Source: Leucogyrophana mollusca (Eukaryota > Basidiomycota > Agaricomycetes > Boletales). From it: DNA of 64,000 nucleotides. The stretch lies in assembly GCA_021014945.1 (NCBI GenBank), contig MU266328.1:248001-312000 (forward strand), in the 5' to 3' direction. The notes beneath the pieces are model-generated. The model was not told the origin of the DNA and made no database searches. It saw nothing but the letters and a program-made list of their open reading frames with translations. Numbering within the stretch: the first letter of the stretch is position 1; each line of letters opens with the position of its first letter. Below, in pieces: positions 57,301 to 64,000 of this stretch. The translations under genes were made by a program, and so were the position numbers.

Positions 57301-60300
57301 AAGTCCCAGACAGTCAGATCATTGAATGCATCACCACGCAGCTGATAATCAACGACTTGGTTTCCTTTGGCTACAAGGTGTCCAGAATCATCAGTAGCAA
57401 CCCCAACCTCTTCAGATGAGAGTCCGTTGTCAGCCATCTCCTCGATGACATTATCAGTCTCCCCGGCTGCTGCATTGGTGTCACACAGATACTCGTCATC
57501 ATTCGTCTGATCATCATCCTCGTTTTCACACAAGTTCTGCTCACTTGTAGCAGGAAAGTCATGTGGACGATCACCTGTCGCTGATCGCCGATAACACTCT
57601 GGACTTGGGTCCACACCATCAATGTATCTTTCGAAGGAAGTCCAATAAATATTGCGGTAGTTGTGGCTGGTGAAATGATCTTCGAAATCCATCAGGTAAG
57701 AACAAACTTGCTGTGCTGACAGCTCCTGATGAGAGATCATTGCGTACGCACACTTACGCAACAGCTGTTTTGCACGAACGGTTAAATTGTCCTCCGATGC
57801 ATCATATTCACCGAGTTTCTTAACAGAAAGCTCTAGTGCAGCATATGCAACATGAGCCTTTAACTGAGACTTGGTGATATAATCTGTGATATAATACATG
57901 ATCGCTTTCGCAGATGCTCCTGACCCAATGAACTTTATGTCCATATTGCATCGAACGGCCTCCAATATTGTCTCATTGAAATTGTTCACCATCCCGTCCA
58001 AGCATCTCAAGCATATCTCATCAGTATCATAATCAAAATGACTGTTTGCGCAAAAGTTGGCCTCATCCAGATCAAACCGACACTCACGACGGGCTGGCGG
58101 TCCCTTCCAGTACTTATAACACGTGGCCGAATGAGAATGATATTGACAACAGCGCGACAGATGATGCATATCCTTCTGTCTTTCCTTTTCAATGCCATGT
58201 TCACTCACACTGTTGTGTACACCCCGTACAGAACAAGGATGATGAGAAGACGCAGGCACAGTGAGATCAGGATCAGGATCTGCGATAACCGAATTCGTTA
58301 TACTATCGTCCAAGAAAGCAAGAAGGCGGTCCCGAAACTCGACGTCACCCTTGTTGACCACACGTTCTTTAATCTCGTTCGGGTCCAATCCACCTTCCAA
58401 CCATACCATCATATGGCAGTGAAGCGTCCCACGACCTTGCGCCTCAACACAACCATAATATGCCTTTACCACTCCAAGTACACCACCTTCTGTATCCTCT
58501 TGCTTGGGATCATAGCCCAGCACTGCCGAGATAAATGCCTTCATGTACAAATTAAAAAACTGCGCAGCTATGGCCGGGTTTTTGGCAACAAGGATGGACT
58601 GAGACCAATATTCAGGTACATCACCAGGTAATAAGTTATCCACATCGATCTCTGCTCCTGCCAGAAATTTAACAAGTGGATTATACACATCTGCAGGATT
58701 TATGGTAATGTAGAAGTTCGGCAGACCTTGGTCAAACATTAGACCTCGTATCTCATTTCTCATCACCGACCGAGAAGCAGATGAGCCCTTTACATGCGAC
58801 GTGACAATGTTGACTTGCTTCAATAAGTCCCGCACTTTATTCTCTTCTGGTGTATAAGCAGTCTTATAATCACCAGCAGTTACCCGCTCCGTCACAGAAT
58901 GGACCGCTTCAGCAGACACCGCCGCAAAGTCAGAGGCCAAGGCATTAAATTTCGACCTATTTACCTTCAAACTCGAGTGCAACAATGACGCCCGACGCTG
59001 GAGCATATTGAATGTCGTGAATAAGAAAGAATAATGCTCTTGAAAACGCCTATCTGTAAGATTGAACAAATGCTTTATATGCCTCTTCATAGACAACTTG
59101 GCACTACGCATCGGATTTTCGCACCCACCTATCCCATATGGATAGAGGGTCGGATAAATCATTGGAAACAATCCAGGATTCACAAACTCATTCACAGGCA
59201 GTTGGCCATGTGGGATCTCAACATATCCTCCCGCGTTTCTTTTCACATGCCGCAATGCAGCAGCACGGAGCTCATTTGAAGGTGCGTTCCCATCTACATT
59301 GGCAACAACAACGTTCTGGAACGGTAACGGCTCAGCGTGTTCTTCCGGTTCACTCCTACTGGGGAACTGTGGGTTGGCGTCATACCGAGACATAAACCGA
59401 TCTTCGGTGCCACTGGGAATTATATGCTCGATATGAACCGGTAGAGTGTGTTCATCCTCCAAAGAATCCAGCACCCTGTTATTGATTTCAATGTCTTTAT
59501 AGTACTTGTTATGCTCCTTTAACCACACCAATGCATCCCGCACCTTTTCTCTGCGCACAATCAACGGCTTGGCATGCAATCGCAGCCACTCCTCAGTTGG
59601 TGGCGACGAGCCTACAAACAATACGCATATCGGTGTCGTCATCTCCTCTAGTGTAGGTGGCAAGATCGTAGCCAAGGCACCAGGTTCCTGAGGATACACT
59701 ATGATATGTCCCCTCATACCTCTCTGAACGTTGGGCAAGGAACCACTGTTATTCTCCTCTCGCAATTGAACTATCCACGACTTCGCACGACATCGCGCTA
59801 TCATTGCCTCCTCCACTACAGTAAGATCTCGTAGCTCGGCTGGAACGGGGCCAATGTAATTATGATTTGCTAGCGATAACGCAGGAGTCTTTCCTTTTAT
59901 TAACGCAGAGTGGCACTCCGAACAACAGTTCAACATGATTTTCGTTTCTTTGCCCTCTCCCTCAACAATGACCCCATCTGAATCGACGAGCACATCTTCC
60001 ATGCCCTGGTGCACCGGTTCTGGTACCTGTGGCTCTATACATTCACTATCTAACCAACACGGATCAACAACCGCACCATCTCGCAAACGCCGATCCGGCC
60101 GTTTTAACGGAGCAATGTCCATCTCATCCAAACACAGCACTTGTCTGTCAGTGCACTTGATTCGACCTGAACAAGACGCACAAGTAAAAGTCCGCAGTGC
60201 ATCACTGGACGTCTGCTCCCGAAACAATCTGAGTACTTTGTCTTTGATCCTCTGTGAAACCACCTGAGGCCACGAATCACGAATACCTGCCTTATCACGC

Positions 60301-61805
60301 TGCAATTCAAGACGACGGACCTTCTTCTGCATGGAATAAATGCTGACTGCTTTGTTTTTCCTCAGCTGCGTAATATATCGCTTCAATATCCCTCGCAATC
60401 GACTTAAACTGGCATCGATAGCAAACGGCACATCATGGGTGCGTAATAGCCTGCGAAGCGGTTTTGTTCGAATTGTTTTCACAACCGACTCAAGCAGTTT
60501 CACTTGCAAATCATCACGTTGTGCACCAATATCACCATCGCCACTCGAGGGCACATCGTGTTGTTCTACCACCTGCTGGCAGCCACTCGGGCCAGAGCCA
60601 ATCTTCCTCTCATCTCGAACACAAAAACCTTTCGACAAGTGTGTCATTAGGCCATCAAGCATGGCATCTTTCGTGCCTGAAAGCTGAACATGATGCAAAG
60701 CCCCCATTGCGCGTAGCGCTGTCTTTGGCAGACTCTCAAACCGCTTGAACATTTCTTCCGGTGACTCTGCAGAACAAACAATGCTTCGCCGCCGAAAATT
60801 ATGCAATGCTTGCAGCACCTTGCGGCGACCACGCGCCACGGGCAGAACATCAATTGCTCCTACCGCCCGTGCTGCGGCAAACAACTGCTCGCTGGAAAAT
60901 TCACTACTCCCGCACAAAGTGTCCACCACCAGATCGGAAATGTCGCGTGTAGTCATACCGCTCGCAATCTCTCGGCAGCCCGTACGATCAGACTTTCCCC
61001 CCACATGTGCACCATCTTTATATTCAGCGCAGGCACCAACCAACAGATGATGCAAAAGCATCCGCTCACACATCACACCAGACTCCTCCACAGGTAAACC
61101 GTGCATTGCTGCCATCTTCTTGAGACTCACAAGCCCAGAGTGAAACAACGATGTCCGTATTCCACTAGTAAAACGCTTACAAAGAATATCCGTGATAATG
61201 CCCTCTGAGCGCCGGCGACGATCGACGGCGCCAATGCCATCAGCACATTTACGACCAACAACAGACGTGCATGCGTCCGCGATACAATTCCGTTCTCCCA
61301 CATGGGGCGCGGTGGCTGCAAACAACGAATGATCAGGCATCTCTGCATCAACTTCATCGGGGGTGTTACCCTTGTCTTCAGCGACCTGCCCATATCGGCC
61401 TGCAGAATTCTCTGCTACAACAGCTCTCCAGAGACCGATCCAATTCATACCGACAACGACATCCACTGAATCCGGAATATCTGCACTCACAATGAAACGT
61501 ACCACAGTAGTAAAAGGCACACCACCATAATCAGAGTAGAGAGCGACATCGGCTCCCTCACCAACACTCGACAATCCAATCTGTTGCCCGATGGCCTCCG
61601 AAACCCGTCCATCTTGGGATTGTTCGTTGTACACAGCCATGACAGAAATGCCATCGATTACGGTGTGTACCATGATAATGACAAGCGTCGATGAGAAACA
61701 ACACCAACAACACGCCCAGTACCAACACAAAATTAGGGGAGACGCAAATACCAATTGCATCCCAAAATAGGGAGGCGCAAGCAAAGTCGTGCACAGCATG
61801 GCCAC
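54396..61805 (-). CDS. Helitron Rep-helicase (RepHel), Walker A altered
   Basis: Uninterrupted frame of 2469 codons. The first codon of the frame is GTG at 61805; likely starts are ATG at 61673 or the in-frame ATG of MAVYNEQSQDG about 36 bases on. Order: SAP-like helices, a Cys-rich domain (FTCASCSGRIKC, MLNCCSECHSAL), SLANHNYIGPVPAELRDLT, and the helitron-like Rep region. In Rep the HUH motif is GTLHCHMMVWLEGG (about residue 1130) and the two-Tyr motif is MYYITDYITKSQ (about 1305). The Pif1-type helicase has motif I IGGAGGTDKSRVI, II YLLIDEVSMIG, III FAGDFCQLPPV, IV LLTEIMRQSG, V THKAQGQTL and VI YVMVSRVTALDG. The motif I Gly before Lys is Asp (codon GAT at 56072-56070), which should weaken ATP binding; everything else looks intact. 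Confidence 0.95.
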   Translation of the reverse strand: MAMLCTTLLAPPYFGMQLVFASPLILCWYWACCWCCFSSTLVIIMVHTVIDGISVMAVYNEQSQDGRVSEAIGQQIGLSSVGEGADVALYSDYGGVPFTTVVRFIVSADIPDSVDVVVGMNWIGLWRAVVAENSAGRYGQVAEDKGNTPDEVDAEMPDHSLFAATAPHVGERNCIADACTSVVGRKCADGIGAVDRRRRSEGIITDILCKRFTSGIRTSLFHSGLVSLKKMAAMHGLPVEESGVMCERMLLHHLLVGACAEYKDGAHVGGKSDRTGCREIASGMTTRDISDLVVDTLCGSSEFSSEQLFAAARAVGAIDVLPVARGRRKVLQALHNFRRRSIVCSAESPEEMFKRFESLPKTALRAMGALHHVQLSGTKDAMLDGLMTHLSKGFCVRDERKIGSGPSGCQQVVEQHDVPSSGDGDIGAQRDDLQVKLLESVVKTIRTKPLRRLLRTHDVPFAIDASLSRLRGILKRYITQLRKNKAVSIYSMQKKVRRLELQRDKAGIRDSWPQVVSQRIKDKVLRLFREQTSSDALRTFTCASCSGRIKCTDRQVLCLDEMDIAPLKRPDRRLRDGAVVDPCWLDSECIEPQVPEPVHQGMEDVLVDSDGVIVEGEGKETKIMLNCCSECHSALIKGKTPALSLANHNYIGPVPAELRDLTVVEEAMIARCRAKSWIVQLREENNSGSLPNVQRGMRGHIIVYPQEPGALATILPPTLEEMTTPICVLFVGSSPPTEEWLRLHAKPLIVRREKVRDALVWLKEHNKYYKDIEINNRVLDSLEDEHTLPVHIEHIIPSGTEDRFMSRYDANPQFPSRSEPEEHAEPLPFQNVVVANVDGNAPSNELRAAALRHVKRNAGGYVEIPHGQLPVNEFVNPGLFPMIYPTLYPYGIGGCENPMRSAKLSMKRHIKHLFNLTDRRFQEHYSFLFTTFNMLQRRASLLHSSLKVNRSKFNALASDFAAVSAEAVHSVTERVTAGDYKTAYTPEENKVRDLLKQVNIVTSHVKGSSASRSVMRNEIRGLMFDQGLPNFYITINPADVYNPLVKFLAGAEIDVDNLLPGDVPEYWSQSILVAKNPAIAAQFFNLYMKAFISAVLGYDPKQEDTEGGVLGVVKAYYGCVEAQGRGTLHCHMMVWLEGGLDPNEIKERVVNKGDVEFRDRLLAFLDDSITNSVIADPDPDLTVPASSHHPCSVRGVHNSVSEHGIEKERQKDMHHLSRCCQYHSHSATCYKYWKGPPARRECRFDLDEANFCANSHFDYDTDEICLRCLDGMVNNFNETILEAVRCNMDIKFIGSGASAKAIMYYITDYITKSQLKAHVAYAALELSVKKLGEYDASEDNLTVRAKQLLRKCAYAMISHQELSAQQVCSYLMDFEDHFTSHNYRNIYWTSFERYIDGVDPSPECYRRSATGDRPHDFPATSEQNLCENEDDDQTNDDEYLCDTNAAAGETDNVIEEMADNGLSSEEVGVATDDSGHLVAKGNQVVDYQLRGDAFNDLTVWDFVAQVDKDKLTKCERDELESDNDGSMLDDAVFMDSSDKGSIDATVMADSEHRQRSQCEALTSMAAALDDSSRKRPNSRLQPTHVEYMTHHLRIRTPSRRLVPVPIGPGLPRRDRKDSMERYCRLMLVFFKPWRHPHDLRRRGETWSAAFEEFNAVCPERFKFVMKNMQIMHECRDSRDDHFAQRRQRSANRSNRVSGEVIERVSSDDEFATGEDSEISILDHIVDIEGCRSDRHMCAQDNVLTCLHHAENCGMFGDESVAAESDTIYDVDMEEVQQGELHLEDLWTQTYDDRRSQWKKSAMPVNDPPNNSQFMGAPGGQASVVSDGSNLRNVLNMHISSVQGNSAVRPPVVIEQSVFANDSPVVEVSDIVREYGLNTEQARAFSIIANHSKLAVCPNDPLRMFIGGAGGTDKSRVITALRDFFERRGEARRFRLASFMGVAARNISGMTLHAVLGLGQRGKSGARGKTKRDLITMWEGVDYLLIDEVSMIGCNFLVKISEALTEAKGNSSAFGGINIVFAGDFCQLPPVLQPRLYAHVNTKASTLYAQDTMFGKLLWLSVKTVVLLTEIMRQSGPNNSRFVELLGRLRYGKCTQEDFDLLNTRLLENVMPDWNSSNWKDAPVIVSDNETKDAFNVRAAIAFARRTNRALHWYHCTDKRGGRPLEDEGLITRLQNLHSGTTKQRLGKIPLVIGMPVMITQNFDVASGIVNGCTGTLKSVRYTIDGAGHRHATSCVVDSPAISGPALPSLGDHQSVALEDTVDIVLSHPYSKKKCTIKRTQVPIVPAFAMTTHKAQGQTLSKAIVDLESCSGTEAPYVMVSRVTALDGLLILRKFKMSKITSRQSEDARRDEKRLYLLSLNTLVEMGSVEESAYAQAILSKTGFHPLVMGEQTGVGESHTSRSLPSNLAASSAQRLDALQTEILRMVNTSVPSLTKTPPLSQRRVKRRRIPTRDGLSDVANSRPTKRQKG

Positions 61806-61852
61806 GATTTAAAGTTTCACCGCAGAAAACGAAAAAATAACACCCCATAAGA

Positions 61853-61874
61853 CCCACTACCTAAGGGTAGCGGG
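61853..61874 (-). repeat. 5'-terminal hairpin of the Helitron-type element
   Basis: Read on the minus strand: CCC-G-CTACC, a CTTA loop, then GGTAG-T-GGG, i.e. a five-pair inner stem and a three-pair outer stem. It lies directly before the Rep-helicase leader, and its CCCGCTACC start is the inverse of the GGTAGCGGG at the other end of the element. Confidence 0.65.
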
Positions 61875-61953
61875 AATTCCACGCCCCTTGGTGCTACTTC
61901 CCGCGTCACCGCCGATTTCGCTTCCGACCAACTCTTTCTCAATCTTTGCTGCA

Positions 61954-62698
61954 ATGGTTCGCCTTTCGTCTATCTCTCTACTCGTCACTGCGCTGGCGGG
62001 CTTCGCATGTGCCAGCTCTCCATCAGGCCAAGAGGCTTTGGCAGAGAGCCCAGTGCACACCACGGAATCATGGGGGTATACCGATTGCGGTGAGACCATG
62101 CTTGGTTCCAGTCACCAGTCGGACGACTAAAATGTCTCAGGTCTTCCTTCGGATCTCATCCAAATCAAGTCTATAAGCGTAAAACCTGACCCACCGAAGC
62201 CGGGCCAGGACTTGACAGTCACGGTGGTTGGGACCGCACAGGATGTTATCGAGGTGAGTCTCATTGATATAATGTACAGGTGCTCGCGGTGACATTGGGT
62301 CTCAGGAAGGAGCCTACGCGGACGTTGTCGTGAAGCTTGGTCTAATCAAGCTACTGCAGAAGAGATTTGATGTTTGCGAGGAGGCGTAAGCTTGGATTAC
62401 AATCACTCTCTTCGCATAGCTAGCTAAAAGTTCTGTGCAGGCGCACTGCCAACGCCAGCGTTCAATGCCCAGTGACAAAAGGCGACTACACAGTTGAGCA
62501 GACTGTCGCATTGCCGAGGGAGATTCCTCAAGGTTCGCAATGTACTTTTTCTGGCCTTTCAATCCCTTGCTCACCTCATCCTTTACAGCCAAGTTCACGG
62601 TCAGCGTTCGAGGATATACGGCTGAGGAGGAGGACATGGTGTGCCTGGACCTGAAGGTGGACTTCATGAAGAGGCCCTTCCCTATGTTCGGGTGGTAA
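61954..62698 (+). CDS. NPC2-like ML-domain lipid-transfer protein (PG/PI transfer protein)
   Basis: Secreted or vacuolar sterol/phospholipid-binding protein of the NPC2 family. Exons 61954-62089, 62141-62253, 62306-62385, 62441-62532, 62589-62698 give 176 residues. A signal peptide MVRLSSISLLVTALAGFACA is followed by the ML domain with GYTDCGLPSDLIQIKSISVK, PPKPGQDLTVTVVGTAQDVI, KLLQKRFDVCEEA, NASVQCPVTKGDYTVEQTVA, and FTVSVRGYTAEEEDMVCLDL. Conserved Cys are present. The ATG is only 79 bases from the element's 5' end, so most of its upstream region has been displaced by the insertion. Confidence 0.9.
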
Positions 62699-63010
62699 CG
62701 GCTTTTTGAATTGCTTTCACGCCTCTATGATCTATTTGAATGATTTACGAACTCTGACCGACTTTGGGTTAATATGTGGCCCAAGAAGATATCTTTTGTA
62801 TAATACCATTGCTCTTCAGTCTGCTGCAATTTACAATTGTCCAAGGTCGCCAGCTTCTATCCGAATCATGTGATCTACAAAAATTGTGCTCCAAACGCGT
62901 CGAAAGATGGTTTCCTGGAGGCAGACCAAATATTTGAAGGAAGACAGTCGCCCCTTCTCAACAGTCGAAAGAGCTACAACCGATCGTTCTCCTTGTGCTT
63001 AGCTATACCC
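62699..63010. other. Intergenic region
   Basis: Between the NPC2-like gene and IPI1 on the same strand. Nothing recognised besides AT-rich 3' flank and the IPI1 promoter. Confidence 0.4.
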
Positions 63011-64000
63011 ATGCCGAAGAGCGCAAAGAAGAGGAGGGAGAAGGCAGCTGATTTCTCGGTGGATGAGCCCGCTGTAGCTATTACCTTCGAAGGCTAACCT
63101 TTAAATATCACAGAAAGCCAAGTTGAAACTTGGCAAAGGGAAACAGCTGGCCAGCAACGTCATTGACACATCCTTTAAAGCTCGAAGTAAGTCCTGATAG
63201 AACCATAGGAGGTGTAGTTGGGCTCGTGAACCTCACTAACCTTGAAGATAACAGGTATTGCGCTGCCGACGCAGAGTATCGTTGTGGAAAAGGACGATGC
63301 TACCCCTACTACGAAGAGGAAACAGTCCTTTGACGATCTGATTTCTCACTTAAAACATTACAGTGCTGGGACACGTAAGGGTATGGCTCTTGGGGCTTCA
63401 GAGGGCAGTGTCGCACTTTTCTGACGTTCTCTCCGGCGCAACAGATGCTATCTTCGGTGTCCGCGAGTTATTCGAAGTGCACCCTCACCTCGTAGAGACC
63501 TCATTCACCGCCCTTGTTGCTGCTTGTGTCCGTCTGATTGGCGATGAAGTGGGACAACTATCGGCTGTGCAAGTTTACGCATGCTGACTCCGCTTTTAGG
63601 ACGCGAGCGTACGGAAGGCTTTGCTAGCTTTTCTCAACTGGCTCCTCCCGTTGGTGCCAGTAGTAAGCACCCCTTCCCGCCGAAGCGACGCCCAATAACG
63701 CGCGATTTACTAGGAGGACCTGATCCCTCACATACCGCTGCTTCTCTTATTCACGACATCCGCCCAGACTCACATATTCCCAGAGATTCGTATTGATGCT
63801 GTCCGATTCCTAGATATTTTCCTTGAACTCGCACCTGACGTCGTTGTTACGGGGTGGACAGAAGGGAATACCGGGCATGGAAAGCGAGTGTTGGAGGGAT
63901 ATCTAGGAATTTTGAGCGCAGGGACTAAATTCGGTGGAGCCGAAGGTGGGTGGTTTGGTTGTTAGATAGTGGGTGGGTTGGGTGTGTCTCAACTGCTTGA
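63011..64000 (+). CDS. IPI1: IPI1, Rix1-complex pre-rRNA processing protein (3' end outside window)
   Basis: Subunit of the Rix1-Ipi1-Ipi3 complex needed for ITS2 processing and 60S maturation (human TEX10). Exons visible: 63011-63058, 63114-63186, 63255-63380, 63445-63548, 63600-63662, 63714-63945; then a donor GTGGGT and the window ends. The N-terminus MPKSAKKRREKAADFSKAKL, KLGKGKQLASNVIDTSFKAR and ALPTQSIVVEKD with SFDDLISHLKHYSAGTRKDA are diagnostic. HEAT-like helices follow (GVRELFEVHPHLVETSFTAL, ASVRKALLAFLNWLLPLVPV). About 215 residues are seen. Confidence 0.9.

Larger units (their letters stand above)
48636..61875 (-). mobile_element. Helitron-type rolling-circle element, about 13.2 kb, with gene cargo
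   Basis: Defined by an intact Rep-helicase gene at its 5' side (minus orientation) and by related hairpins in inverted orientation at both ends (61853-61874 and 48636-48658), sharing the GGTAGCGGG core. Minus-strand order from the 5' end: Rep-helicase, a doubtful small gene, small protein B, an opposite-strand nucleotidyltransferase-like gene, unknown gene D, unknown gene C, small protein A, 3' hairpin. The inverted end sequences resemble Helitron2/Helentron-type asymmetric termini more than the classic TC...CTRR ends. The base-exact boundary is uncertain by a few bases. Host genes lie directly outside both ends, in divergent orientation. Confidence 0.75.

Noticed and set aside
61673..61805. 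Cys/Trp-rich N-terminal 44 residues of the Rep-helicase frame as a signal or membrane segment
   Set aside because: The frame starts here with GTG, not ATG; ATG at 61673 or later is the more likely start, so the segment is probably leader DNA.
1..64000. CRISPR arrays, bacterial operons, prophage
   Set aside because: Intron-rich eukaryotic gene structure throughout; no regularly spaced repeats seen.

Overview
The window reads as nuclear DNA of a mushroom-type basidiomycete (Agaricomycetes). Genes are dense and lie on both strands. Introns are numerous, mostly 45-70 bases, and follow GT-AG with occasional GC-AG. Gene products include a Mpp10 homologue, a PAS-kinase-like kinase, a COMPASS Spp1 homologue, a family 8 polysaccharide lyase and EF-1alpha. 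Exon joins were worked out by hand from reading-frame continuity and family motifs; they were not checked against transcripts or databases.

Left part (1-32 kb), in order: MPP10 (minus, cut by the window edge); a SUR7/PalI-like four-helix membrane protein; a secreted polysaccharide lyase; RPS3 (minus); an amidase; a 3-ketoacyl-CoA thiolase (minus); a head-to-head pair, mitochondrial bL32m (minus) and complex I subunit NDUFA5 (plus); a Stm1/SERBP1-type ribosome-binding protein (minus); Spp1/CFP1; LSM1 (minus); an intron-containing tRNA-Ser; a TFC7-like phosphoglycerate-mutase fold protein; a MEMO1 homologue (minus); eL32 (minus); a PAS-kinase-like kinase; and EF-1alpha.

Middle (32-48 kb): a dienelactone hydrolase split into 13 exons including exons of 9 and 16 bases; a membrane-anchored GNAT-like protein; a WD40 protein with a long modular tail; mitochondrial bL17m; a zinc alcohol dehydrogenase; an unrecognised small protein; an F-box-like/LRR-like protein; and a four-helix membrane protein (minus). 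Two stretches, 35.4-37.1 kb and 39.3-40.9 kb, hold no gene I can support.

Right part (48.6-61.9 kb) is a single mobile element of about 13.2 kb of Helitron type. It carries one uninterrupted Rep-helicase gene (about 2.4 thousand codons) and a cargo of at least four further intact-looking genes: two paralogous small proteins with identical exon layout, a 366-residue unknown protein and a nucleotidyltransferase-fold protein. One or two doubtful small genes also lie inside. Related hairpins in inverted orientation mark both ends. The Rep domain looks complete, but the Walker A lysine loop of the helicase has Asp where the family has Gly. The element sits between the start codons of two divergent host genes (the four-helix membrane protein and an NPC2-like lipid-transfer protein), so it appears to have split a shared promoter. 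The window ends in IPI1, a Rix1-complex ribosome biogenesis gene. The Helitron with its cargo is the most unusual system here.
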